Source: Flavobacterium psychrophilum
Lineage (GTDB): Bacteria; Bacteroidota; Bacteroidia; Flavobacteriales; Flavobacteriaceae
Assembly: GCA_003243255.1 (NCBI GenBank)
Contig: QFQM01000012.1
Location: forward strand, 1-49,441
Direction of reading: 5' to 3'
Length of the DNA: 49,441 nucleotides
Shown here piece after piece: positions 1 through 7,637 of the stretch (position 1 is the first letter of the stretch; every line of letters starts with the position of its first letter). Made by a program: the position numbers and the translations under genes. Below the pieces are notes generated by a model that had not been told where the DNA came from, searched no databases, and saw only the letters and a list, made by a program, of their open reading frames with translations.

Positions 1-81
1 GGGGAGATACTCAAGCGGCCAACGAGGACGGACTGTAAATCCGTTGGGAAACCTTCGCAGGTTCGAATCCTGCTCTCCCCA
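1..81 (+). tRNA. tRNA-Tyr (anticodon GTA)
   Basis: The seven-base acceptor arms GGGGAGA (1-7) and TCTCCCC (74-80) pair, with A81 as discriminator base. The anticodon loop CTGTAAA gives anticodon GTA, which reads Tyr codons. A T-arm with GGTTCGAATCC is present, and the long variable arm is that of a class II tRNA, as expected for bacterial tRNA-Tyr. CCA is not encoded. The gene starts at the first base of the window, so its promoter and any tRNA neighbours are not visible. Confidence 0.96.
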
Positions 82-82
82 C

Positions 83-116
83 AACCCGAATCAGAAATGG
101 TTCGGGTTTTTTATTT
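83..116 (+). terminator. Rho-independent terminator after tRNA-Tyr
   Basis: AACCCGAA (83-90) pairs with TTCGGGTT (101-108) and is followed by a T-rich run. It lies directly after the tRNA and before the convergent CLC gene. Confidence 0.85.
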
Positions 117-132
117 TATAAGGTTTTACTTC

Positions 133-1416
133 TTACAAATCTTTCAAACTTTTACCTTTTACCTTTCCATACAGCAAATGTTTAGGACTACCTATCACCT
201 GTGAACTATAGATGCCTGTATGTCCCGAAAAAAGATAAGCTACAAAACAAGCCAGCCCAATATAAACACCACTTTCTATCCCGAAGAGTTCAATTCCCAT
301 TACTGTACAGGCTATAGGAGTATTTGTTGCCCCTGCAAATACAGCAACAAAACCCATTCCTGCTAAAAGCGCCATAGGTAATGGGAAAACTAAAAACAAT
401 GCATTACCTAAAGCTGCTCCTATAAAAAACAATGGTGTTACCTCTCCCCCTTTAAAACCTGCCCCTAAAGTCAGGGCTGTAAGCAACAGTTTGAGTATAA
501 AGGCATAAACAGGGAGATGCTGAACAAAAGCAGCTTCTATAACAGGCACTCCGAGTCCAACATACTCCGTTGTTCCTAACATCCATACCGATAATGCAAT
601 AAAAACACCACCTACAAATGGCCTTAATGGAGGATAATCTATCTTATCACTGAAAAGAGCTGTACAAAAGCGTACTGCTTTAGAGAACAACAATGCAGTA
701 AGCCCAAACAATATCCCGGACAATATAACCCAAAGTATTGCATCAGGAGTAATTTCCGGCACTCCGGGGACAGAATAATGCGTATGCCCTACATTCCATG
801 CTTTACAGCTATAATCAGCAATAACAGCGACCAAAAGGCTTGGCAGCAATGCTTCGTATCTTATGCGTCCAAGCACCATAACTTCCAGCGCAAAGATTGA
901 ACCTGCCAAAGGTGTACCAAAAACGGATGCAAAACCGGCACTGATTCCCATTATGAGTATTATTTTCCTGTCACTCTCCTTCAGTTTTAAAAAACCGGTA
1001 AACTGATCGGCTATTGCTCCACCCATTTGTACGGCTGTTCCCTCTCTTCCTGCAGAGCCTCCAAAAAAATGCGTTATAAGTGTACCAAACAGCACCAAAG
1101 GCGCCATCCTGAACGGAATGATTTTTTTAGGCGATTGATATTCTTCCAGGATCAGGTTATTTCCTTTTACCACACGACTTCCAAAATAGTGATATATTAT
1201 TCCTACTGCAAGCCCCCCAAGAGGAAGGAATGCAATAACCCAAACATGGCTTTCACGCCAATTGGTCACCCAGTTCAACGAAGTAAGAAAAAAAGCAGAT
1301 GCAGATCCGATAATTGCACCAATAATAAGCGACAGCAGTAGCCACTTAATGGTATAAGACAAATAAATAATCTGAGGGATACGGGCAATGTAATTTTTGA
1401 AGTTAAAAGTTTTCAT
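133..1416 (-). CDS. CLC-family anion/proton antiporter, probably fluoride-specific (CLC-F type)
   Basis: A 427-aa polytopic membrane protein of the CLC chloride channel/antiporter superfamily. The gating-glutamate motif is GREGT (E125 in GSAGREGT) where chloride transporters usually have GREGP. The segment aligned to the chloride-binding GSGIP loop reads GNNLI (residues 85-89). From memory, both substitutions are marks of the CLC-F clade, which exports fluoride in exchange for protons across the inner membrane. The call is strongly supported by a fluoride riboswitch in the leader (about 1459-1520). The gene is monocistronic and convergent with the tRNA. No CrcB/Fluc gene is in the window. An ordinary chloride transporter is the alternative, but the riboswitch argues against it. 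Confidence 0.9.
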   Translation of the reverse strand: MKTFNFKNYIARIPQIIYLSYTIKWLLLSLIIGAIIGSASAFFLTSLNWVTNWRESHVWVIAFLPLGGLAVGIIYHYFGSRVVKGNNLILEEYQSPKKIIPFRMAPLVLFGTLITHFFGGSAGREGTAVQMGGAIADQFTGFLKLKESDRKIILIMGISAGFASVFGTPLAGSIFALEVMVLGRIRYEALLPSLLVAVIADYSCKAWNVGHTHYSVPGVPEITPDAILWVILSGILFGLTALLFSKAVRFCTALFSDKIDYPPLRPFVGGVFIALSVWMLGTTEYVGLGVPVIEAAFVQHLPVYAFILKLLLTALTLGAGFKGGEVTPLFFIGAALGNALFLVFPLPMALLAGMGFVAVFAGATNTPIACTVMGIELFGIESGVYIGLACFVAYLFSGHTGIYSSQVIGSPKHLLYGKVKGKSLKDL

Positions 1417-1458
1417 ACCATGAATTAATTAAATACATCTATAGTGGCATAAGCCATT

Positions 1459-1520
1459 TAATAGACGTCATCAGCTACAAAATTGATTTTGCGGCGGTTC
1501 AGGGCAGACATCATTGCCAT
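1459..1520 (-). promoter_or_regulatory. Fluoride riboswitch (crcB motif)
   Basis: Read on the minus strand, the leader holds the crcB-motif blocks in order: GGCAATGATGTCTGCC (1518-1503), then AACCGCC (ending near 1493), an A/T-rich hairpin, then TGATGACGTCTAT (1473-1461). P1 is GGCA/TGCC. The pseudoknot pairs GATGTC (1512-1507) with GACGTC (1469-1464) in six base pairs, one of them G-U. This matches the known fluoride aptamer architecture. A small hairpin, TGGC-TTAT-GCCA (1456-1445), follows about 30 bases before the start codon with no T-run, so control may be translational, which is inference. Confidence 0.93.
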
Positions 1521-1528
1521 ATGTAGTG

Positions 1529-1559
1529 CAAATATAATTTTTAATGCAATAGCAAGCAA
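1529..1559 (-). promoter_or_regulatory. Promoter of the riboswitch-controlled CLC gene
   Basis: On the minus strand a Bacteroidota-type -7 element TATATTTG (1536-1529) is preceded by TTG at 1559-1557 (20-base spacer) or at 1555-1553 (16-base spacer). Transcription would begin near 1521, which places the 5' end of the RNA at the first base of the fluoride aptamer. Confidence 0.7.
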
Positions 1560-1742
1560 TTTTCGTCTTTATATTTGTCCCTCTCTTTTTTAAGGATCAT
1601 GAGCCTTTTGCTATATAGATTAAAAAAAACATTGATTAAGATCAATAGTATAACTTGATATCAATCAATGCGTAGCGTGTTTTGCATAAATAAATTTGTC
1701 CCTTAGAATTTTCTAATTATTAATTTAATTTATGTAAACATT

Positions 1743-2855
1743 ATGAAGAATATAAAATGGCTGCTTTTACTATTATTAAGCAGCACAGCTTTAACAGCAC
1801 AATCTACTATAACCATAAAGGGTAATATCATAAGTGACCTTGAAGGTCACGATATGATCTATTTTAACTATAAAGGAGAGCCTTTAGATTCGGTTAAAAT
1901 TATAAATGGCAATTTTGAGATTGTAATGCCATTCAGAAAAGGTGACACTCCCTGGCTTCACGATGAATATGCCAAAAAAAAGTACGGTGGAGACAGGGCA
2001 TTTAATTTTTTATTTGAGCATCCCGGTACAATAACCGTTAGTAATATAGACATTGCCAGAGGATTTGTAGGTACCGTCACAGGTGTTCAGTCTGCAATAG
2101 ATTATATGGAATTCTATAATCTAAATGATAGCTACACTAATGAGATCTTTAACGAGCTGAAAAAAAAGTATCCCGTTGAACCGGAATATCCCAGTGATGG
2201 AAATGTAACTCCTGAGCTTCTTAACTATAACAATGACATGTTACTTCTTTACAATAAATATAGTATAATAGCTCTCGAAAAATTCATAAAGGATCATCCT
2301 GATTCATATGCTTCATTATATATGCTAAACACATCAGCAGGATATATAAATGCTGAATCCTTAAAAAAGAATTATTTTTTATTAAGTCCCAAAAGACAAA
2401 ATTCTGAAGAAGGTAAAGAAATCCTTAAATACGTAGATGGCTTAAAGTCTGCCATTGCGAACAATAAGATAAAAGATTTTGTGCTTTCCGGTCCCGACGG
2501 AAAAATGATCAGTTCAAAATCGTTAAGAGGTAAATATGTACTGATTGATTTCTGGGCAAGCTGGTGTGCTCCCTGTGTGGCAGAATTTCCAGATCTTAAA
2601 AATATCTACACAAAATATAACAACAAAAATTTTGAGATATTAAGCATCTCTATAGACAAAACCAAAGAACCGTGGCTTAAAGCCTTAAATAAGCATGAGC
2701 TGACATGGTTACAGGTAATAGATGGAAAAGATTCACAGGCTGCTAATTTTGCCGTATCTGGTGTACCGCAAAAATTCCTGATTGATCCCGAAGGCAAAAT
2801 CATTATGAGAGATGGAAATATAGAGCAGAAGCTACAAGATATCTTTGGCTACTAA
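1743..2855 (+). CDS. Exported TlpA/ResA-like thiol-disulfide oxidoreductase with DUF4369-like N-terminal domain
   Basis: 370 aa. A signal peptide (about residues 1-20, ending ALTAQ) sends it to the periplasm, probably via the Sec pathway. Residues about 22-110 look like the beta-rich DUF4369 domain often found in Bacteroidota. A linker follows, then a TlpA/AhpC-type thioredoxin fold from about 245 to the end with the redox motif WCAPC (Cys275 and Cys278) and a cis-Pro in SGVPQKF. The expected role is reduction or isomerisation of disulfides in exported proteins, for example in cytochrome c maturation. The substrate cannot be told from the sequence. The gene stands alone, with a TAAATTTG -7-like element at 1691-1698 and a strong terminator after it. 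Confidence 0.9.
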   Translation: MKNIKWLLLLLLSSTALTAQSTITIKGNIISDLEGHDMIYFNYKGEPLDSVKIINGNFEIVMPFRKGDTPWLHDEYAKKKYGGDRAFNFLFEHPGTITVSNIDIARGFVGTVTGVQSAIDYMEFYNLNDSYTNEIFNELKKKYPVEPEYPSDGNVTPELLNYNNDMLLLYNKYSIIALEKFIKDHPDSYASLYMLNTSAGYINAESLKKNYFLLSPKRQNSEEGKEILKYVDGLKSAIANNKIKDFVLSGPDGKMISSKSLRGKYVLIDFWASWCAPCVAEFPDLKNIYTKYNNKNFEILSISIDKTKEPWLKALNKHELTWLQVIDGKDSQAANFAVSGVPQKFLIDPEGKIIMRDGNIEQKLQDIFGY

Positions 2856-2861
2856 TAAACA

Positions 2862-2886
2862 AAGCCCCATGCAGTGCATGGGGCTT
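2862..2886. terminator. Bidirectional terminator hairpin
   Basis: AAGCCCCATGC (2862-2872) and GCATGGGGCTT (2876-2886) form a perfect 11-bp stem with a 3-base loop. It sits between two convergent genes and can serve both. Confidence 0.8.
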
Positions 2887-2910
2887 ATTCAATTTAAATA
2901 TAACTAAAGA

Positions 2911-3600
2911 TTAATTCAACTCGAAACTAATGTTTATGTTGGCCGTGATGGTAATCTCACCAATTGCCAGCGTTTCTTTTGGAATATCGGCACTTTCAGC
3001 ATCACTGAATTTCATTGCCGCCATAGCCCTTGGATAATATGCCTGCGTGTTATCGTTAACCACTACTGCTTTACCCAGTTTTTGGTTAAGTGCCCCGGCA
3101 TAATCAGCTGCTTTTTGTTTAGCCGCTGCTACAGCTTTAACGCGTGCTTCCGATTCATATTGTGCCTGCTTTGAAGTTTTAAACTCAACACCCTGAATAT
3201 TGTTTACGCCAGCATCTACAAGCCCCATCATCATGCTGTCATATTTAGACAGATCTTTTAGATGAATAGTGATCGTTTGCGAAGCCGTAAAACTGTATTT
3301 CTTCTTGTTGTAATCGTAGTTTCTGTAAAGGTTTACCCTTTGTGTCTGATAATCCTCTGCAGGTAATTTAATGCTTTTCAGATACTTTATTACAGCATCA
3401 ACGGTTGCATCATTCTTTTTCTTCACATCGTTGGCATCGGCACCAACATTTTCAACACCAATTGTGATATCTGCCCTGTCCGGCGTTATCATAACCTTTC
3501 CTTCGCCTGATACGTTAATCAACGGCTGCTGGTTTTGTTGTGTTACCTGAGCACCCGCCAAAGTGGTAACAAATAATAGTACTAATGCAATTCTTTTCAT
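2911..3600 (-). CDS. SIMPL (DUF541) domain exported protein
   Basis: 229 aa. A signal peptide (MKRIALVLLFVTTLAGAQ) is followed by one SIMPL/DUF541 domain over nearly the whole mature chain, recognisable from the opening ISGEGKVMITPDRADI-like pattern (here VSGEGKVMITPDRADITIGV) and the C-terminal ITITANINISFEL strand. Family members are periplasmic or outer-membrane-associated proteins of poorly known function, related to BP26/OMP28. It stands upstream of the shared terminator and 57 bases from the rhomboid gene on the same strand, so the two could be co-transcribed. Confidence 0.88.
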   Translation of the reverse strand: MKRIALVLLFVTTLAGAQVTQQNQQPLINVSGEGKVMITPDRADITIGVENVGADANDVKKKNDATVDAVIKYLKSIKLPAEDYQTQRVNLYRNYDYNKKKYSFTASQTITIHLKDLSKYDSMMMGLVDAGVNNIQGVEFKTSKQAQYESEARVKAVAAAKQKAADYAGALNQKLGKAVVVNDNTQAYYPRAMAAMKFSDAESADIPKETLAIGEITITANINISFELN

Positions 3601-3657
3601 AATGATTGATTTTATTTTATGTTAAGATTTTCAAATTGCGTGCCAGTTTTTAGCTTA

Positions 3658-4287
3658 CTAAAGTTTTCCTGTCTTTGCCATAATGAACATTATCACTATA
3701 GGCACAGCTAACAATATGACTATAAAAGTTTTATCATATAATAAATCCGGCATACGAACAAGTGTAATTATAAATCCACCTATAGCTCCGCCAAAGTGTG
3801 CTGTGTGGCCTATGTTGCCTGCTCTGGTCTTCATACCGTAAATTGTGAACAACAGGTATACGATTCCAAAAATATAACCAGGCATAAAATTAACCTTCAT
3901 ATCCGGATAGATAAGGATAGAGGCAAACAACACCCCCATTACCGCCCCTGATGCACCAATAGCACGATATGACGGCTCATTTTTATGAAGATAAAGTGTC
4001 AGCAGGCTACCGCAGATTAAACTGGCCAGGTAAACCAATATAAACCCTACGTTACCCATATTATAAATTACTACCGGAGCAAAAAAGTATAGCGTAAGCA
4101 TATTGAACCCGAGATGCATCCAGTCGGCATGCAGGAAGGCCGAAGTAAACATACGGTACTGCTCTCCCGCCCTGATGCTCCCTATATGGAATTCATATTT
4201 TCTGAAAAAAGAAATGTCATTAAAGCCTTTATAGCTTACAATAGCATTTATGGCGATCATTACGATCAGAACAAGAGGCAAATTCAT
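3658..4287 (-). CDS. Rhomboid family intramembrane serine protease
   Basis: 209 aa from the ATG at 4287. The frame extends to a GTG at 4338, but the added 17 residues are not rhomboid-like and overlap the divergent promoter region, so the ATG is preferred. Six or so membrane segments are present. The catalytic serine is in GASGA (Ser113) and the partner histidine in HTAHFGG (His164). The upstream HxxxN-type motif is HADWMHLGFN (His58/Asn62). The predicted activity is cleavage of transmembrane helices within the inner membrane; the substrate is unknown. The gene is divergent from the acyltransferase at 4379. Confidence 0.9.
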   Translation of the reverse strand: MNLPLVLIVMIAINAIVSYKGFNDISFFRKYEFHIGSIRAGEQYRMFTSAFLHADWMHLGFNMLTLYFFAPVVIYNMGNVGFILVYLASLICGSLLTLYLHKNEPSYRAIGASGAVMGVLFASILIYPDMKVNFMPGYIFGIVYLLFTIYGMKTRAGNIGHTAHFGGAIGGFIITLVRMPDLLYDKTFIVILLAVPIVIMFIMAKTGKL

Positions 4288-4378
4288 AGAAAAAGTTTTA
4301 TGTGTAAATTTAGTCAATCTGAATTCTATAGGAAACACCTTAACAAACTTATATCGTATATTTGTATAAAAAAATAGA

Positions 4379-5263
4379 ATGCAGCTTTTAGCCTATATCC
4401 TGGCCTACCCTTTTATCTGGTTCATATCCATACTCCCATTCAGGGTGCTCTATTTTTTTTCCGATATCTGCTACGTTATCGTTTACCACATCATTGGCTA
4501 CCGTAAGAAAACCGTACGACTTAACCTTTCGCTTACCTTAAGGCACCTGAGTCCGGAAGAACGCAAAACAGTAGAGAAAAAGTTTTACCATCATTTTACC
4601 GACAGTTTTTTTGAAATGGCCAAAAGCCTTACCATAAGCGACAAAGAACTAAAAAAACGTTTTGTTTTTACCAACTATGAGCTTGTGCACGAGTATGAGG
4701 CCAAGGGCAAAAGCGTAATTATGCTTTTAGGGCATTACGGCAGTTATGAATGGCTTCTGTTTATGAATAAGTTTTTTAAGACGCATAAAGGCTTTGGTAT
4801 CTATAAAGTAATAAGGAACAAATATTTTGACAGGCTGGTAAAGAAAATGCGCGGCAAGTTTGACGCTGAGCTTATAGGAGTACGCGAAACTATTCCCGCC
4901 ATGAGGCAAAACGAACGCAAAGGCATTTTAGGCTTTTACGGTTTTATAAGTGACCAGTCGCCTAAATTAAGCAGCACCATCCATTGGGGAGATTTCTTCG
5001 GCATGGAAGTACCCATACATGTAGGCGGTGAAATGCTTGCCAAAAAGATAGGCATGAACATGATCTTCGCTAAAGTTGACAAAACATCAAGAGGACATTA
5101 CAAATGTACTTTTGTACCTGTAGAAGGTGATATTAAGGAAATTCCGAACTATAACATTAGTGATAGTTTTATGAAGATGCTGGAGCAACAGATACTCGAT
5201 GCTCCCGAATATTATTTATGGACACACAAACGCTTTAAGCACCGTAGAAACGATCCTGCTTAA
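4379..5263 (+). CDS. Lysophospholipid/lipid A acyltransferase family protein (LpxL/HtrB-like)
   Basis: 294 aa with an N-terminal membrane anchor (about 5-35) and the acyltransferase HX4E motif HYGSYE (His119, Glu124). The length and motif fit the lipid A late acyltransferases, which move an acyl chain from acyl-ACP onto lipid A precursors at the inner face of the inner membrane. Bacteroidota homologues may instead act on ornithine or other lipids, so the substrate is not assigned. A TATATTTG -7 element at 4357-4364 gives an mRNA leader of only about 8 bases. Confidence 0.88.
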   Translation: MQLLAYILAYPFIWFISILPFRVLYFFSDICYVIVYHIIGYRKKTVRLNLSLTLRHLSPEERKTVEKKFYHHFTDSFFEMAKSLTISDKELKKRFVFTNYELVHEYEAKGKSVIMLLGHYGSYEWLLFMNKFFKTHKGFGIYKVIRNKYFDRLVKKMRGKFDAELIGVRETIPAMRQNERKGILGFYGFISDQSPKLSSTIHWGDFFGMEVPIHVGGEMLAKKIGMNMIFAKVDKTSRGHYKCTFVPVEGDIKEIPNYNISDSFMKMLEQQILDAPEYYLWTHKRFKHRRNDPA

Positions 5264-5300
5264 CTACTATAATTATAGGAAGTAAAGACCTAACAAACTA

Positions 5301-5346
5301 GAGCTCCGGAGGAGCGGCATATTTTTATACCGCTCCTCGGGAGCTC
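5301..5346. repeat. Long imperfect palindrome, dispersed-repeat-like
   Basis: GAGCTCC (5301-5307) pairs with GGAGCTC (5340-5346) and, after one mismatch, GAGGAGCGG (5309-5317) pairs with CCGCTCCTC (5330-5338), around an A/T loop. A further palindromic fragment, GTCCCTCCGGGAC, follows near 5383-5395. This GC-rich palindrome in AT-rich intergenic DNA resembles the dispersed non-coding repeats of Flavobacterium genomes. It could also end transcription of the acyltransferase gene, since a TTTATT run follows. Confidence 0.6.
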
Positions 5347-5409
5347 TTTATTAATCGGAATAAAATTTTTCTATAAATATGACGTCCCTCCGGGACTAAA
5401 TTCAGACCA

Positions 5410-6906
5410 CTAAAGTGTAAACCATTCTTTTACCCTTTCCTGTTCGGTATTGGTCGCATTAACATGGCTGAACTCGTTGCTCGACCTCTTATAATTGTAA
5501 TCTTTAGACCATTCGCCAAAATTCTCGGCCACAGCCTTAATGCTTTCGCAAACGTATTGTATCTCAGCATTGGTTGTTGTAGGGTGGATTGACATTCTTA
5601 TCCATCCCGGTTTTTGTATCAGGTCACCCGAAGTGATTTTCTCTGTAAGGTAATGCGACTGCTCCTGATCTACATGAAGCAGGTAATGTCCGTAAGTACC
5701 GGCACAACTGCATCCACCACGTGTCTGGATACCAAAACGGTCGTTAAGCAGTTTCACACCAAGATTAAAGTGCAATCCGTCAACATAGAACGAAATTACG
5801 CCAAGCCTGTTTTTATGCTGTGGTGCAAGAATATTAAGATTCGGGATATTACCAAGGTAATCGAAAACGTAATCTACTATCTCTTTTTCCCTTTGCAGGA
5901 TATTGTCAACACCCATTTGCTCTTTAAGCTTAACAGCCAGAGCCGTTTTTATAACCTGAAGGAAGCCCGGCGTACCACCGTCTTCACGTTCTTCGATGTT
6001 ATCAAGGTATTTGTGCTCACCCCACGGGTTAGTCCAGCTAACTGTTCCCCCACCCGGATGATCGGGCACCATGTTTTTATATAGTTTTTTATTGAATATC
6101 AGCACTCCTGATGTACCAGGACCACCAAGGAATTTATGCGGAGAAAAGAATATAGCATCAAGATAAGCCTCTCTGTCGGCAGGGTGCATGTCAATCTTTA
6201 CATAAGGCGCTGAACAGGCAAAGTCTACAAAACAAACCCCATTATACTGGTGTACCAGTTTAGCGATTTCATGGTAAGGAGTTTTGATACCTGTTACGTT
6301 AGAACAAGCCGTTACCGATGCTATTTTAAGTGTATGATCTTTATGCTCTTCAAGCAGTTGCTTAAAGCTGTCAAGACAGATAAGACCTTCAGGACATGCC
6401 GGAATAAGCACAACTTTAGCGATGGTTTCCAGCCATGATGTTTGGTTAGAGTGGTGCTCCATATGAGAAACAAACACAACAGGCTTTTTCTCTTCCGGAA
6501 TATTGGTAAATGCCTTTAGGTTTTCAGGCACTTTAAGTCCTAATATTCTCTGAAACTTATTTACCACACCTGTCATACCGGTACCATCGGTAATAAGCAC
6601 ATCGTTTTCGCTTGCATTAACGTGATGCTTGATGATATGGCGTGCCTCGTGGTATGCATTGGTCATAGCCGTACCTGAAACGGTAGTCTCAGTATGTGTA
6701 TTAGCCACGAACGGGCCAAAATCGTTCAATAGTTTTTCTTCAATTGGGCGATACAGCCTTCCGCTGGCAGTCCAGTCGGTATAAACGATTTCTTTTTTGC
6801 CGAATGGCGAAACGAACTCCTGTCCTATACCTACAATATTATTCCTGAACTTCTGGAAATATTGCTCTAATGTTCCCGTAAGGGTAGTATCTGTTGCCTG
6901 TAACAT
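5410..6906 (-). CDS. Class V-fold PLP-dependent aminotransferase / cysteine desulfurase-like enzyme
   Basis: 498 aa with fold type I class V signatures. The PLP-binding lysine is Lys258 in FFSPHKFLGG, the cofactor-ring aspartate is Asp228 in VDFACSAP, and a substrate-side histidine motif SHMEHHSN lies near 147-154. A C-terminal GGCSCAGTYGH loop holds two cysteines where cysteine desulfurases carry the active-site Cys. This suggests sulfur or selenium transfer, or an epimerase/lyase-like reaction; it is longer than SufS (about 405 aa). No suf genes are nearby. The family is sure, the reaction is not. Confidence 0.88.
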   Translation of the reverse strand: MLQATDTTLTGTLEQYFQKFRNNIVGIGQEFVSPFGKKEIVYTDWTASGRLYRPIEEKLLNDFGPFVANTHTETTVSGTAMTNAYHEARHIIKHHVNASENDVLITDGTGMTGVVNKFQRILGLKVPENLKAFTNIPEEKKPVVFVSHMEHHSNQTSWLETIAKVVLIPACPEGLICLDSFKQLLEEHKDHTLKIASVTACSNVTGIKTPYHEIAKLVHQYNGVCFVDFACSAPYVKIDMHPADREAYLDAIFFSPHKFLGGPGTSGVLIFNKKLYKNMVPDHPGGGTVSWTNPWGEHKYLDNIEEREDGGTPGFLQVIKTALAVKLKEQMGVDNILQREKEIVDYVFDYLGNIPNLNILAPQHKNRLGVISFYVDGLHFNLGVKLLNDRFGIQTRGGCSCAGTYGHYLLHVDQEQSHYLTEKITSGDLIQKPGWIRMSIHPTTTNAEIQYVCESIKAVAENFGEWSKDYNYKRSSNEFSHVNATNTEQERVKEWFTL

Positions 6907-7001
6907 GATGAATTGACTATTAACGTTGCAAATTTATTAAAATTAAAACGATATAACTGAATATTTTTCAGCATAACAGCACAACATCGGCTTAATAACA
7001 A

Positions 7002-7025
7002 AAAATCCTGCCGAAGCAGGATTTT
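7002..7025 (-). terminator. Terminator of the small exported protein gene
   Basis: AAAATCCTGC (7002-7011) and GCAGGATTTT (7016-7025) form a stem capped, on the minus strand, by a TTCG tetraloop and followed by a T-run. It lies just after the stop of the gene at 7042-7515. Confidence 0.85.
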
Positions 7026-7041
7026 GTAACTTGAAGAAGAT

Positions 7042-7515
7042 TTACATTTCAGCAAATCCTACATCAACTATAAAAGCTTTTCTCATTATCACATTTCGCC
7101 TTTTAAAAGATTTTTCATCTATTATATATACTACTTTGCTTTTGCGATTTACCTGTAACAAATCAATGAAGAATTTTTTAAGCCCAATAGAATCAATAAA
7201 ATCAACTTTTACAATATTAGCAGATTTCTCTTTTAAAAATTTTTTCCTTTTTAACGTAATTAAATTATCATTCTTAATCCTTGTTGTTATAGCGATCGTC
7301 TGATGAGATTTATCTAAGGAAGAAAACCAATAATTATAAAATGCTAAATCTATATATCTATCCAATTTGATTTGATTATATTTTGTACTTATTGTTCTAC
7401 CTATAGGAGTTGTAACTTCCTTTAGTACCAAATAAACAGTATCCTGCGATTTTAAATAATCGATGTTTTGGCTGTAAAGGTTTAATGATAGGAAAAGAAA
7501 AAATATGTATTTCAT
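7042..7515 (-). CDS. Small exported protein of unknown function
   Basis: 157 aa with a short signal peptide (MKYIFFLFLSLNLYSQ) and no family that I recognise. The mature part is rich in Lys, Ile and Asp, has no cysteine pair and no membrane segment, and reads as a small mixed alpha/beta protein. It stands alone, with a good terminator downstream and the porin gene upstream on the same strand separated by another terminator. It is more AT-rich than the flanking enzymes, so it may be lineage-specific. Confidence 0.7.
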   Translation of the reverse strand: MKYIFFLFLSLNLYSQNIDYLKSQDTVYLVLKEVTTPIGRTISTKYNQIKLDRYIDLAFYNYWFSSLDKSHQTIAITTRIKNDNLITLKRKKFLKEKSANIVKVDFIDSIGLKKFFIDLLQVNRKSKVVYIIDEKSFKRRNVIMRKAFIVDVGFAEM

Positions 7516-7581
7516 ATTTACAAATTAAAGCTATTCTTCCCAAAATAGCTTTCCCCATCAATAGGTATTTTACTAAACAAA

Positions 7582-7612
7582 ACAGTCCGGCTTTGGGAAC
7601 AAAACCGGACTG
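7582..7612 (-). terminator. Terminator of the porin gene
   Basis: CAGTCCGG and CCGGACTG arms, extended by A/T pairs, form a hairpin that on the minus strand is followed by TTTTGTTT, 26 bases after the porin stop codon. Confidence 0.85.
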
Positions 7613-7637
7613 CTATATCATAAAAAATAATCCCTGA

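Noticed and set aside
1691..1698. TAAATTTG as a certain promoter of the TlpA-like gene
   Set aside because: The -7 element is good but no TTG stands at the right distance upstream, so it is mentioned only as a possibility.
4288..4338. Upstream GTG start of the rhomboid gene
   Set aside because: The 17 extra residues are not conserved-looking and cover the divergent promoter region; the ATG at 4287 begins at the first membrane helix.
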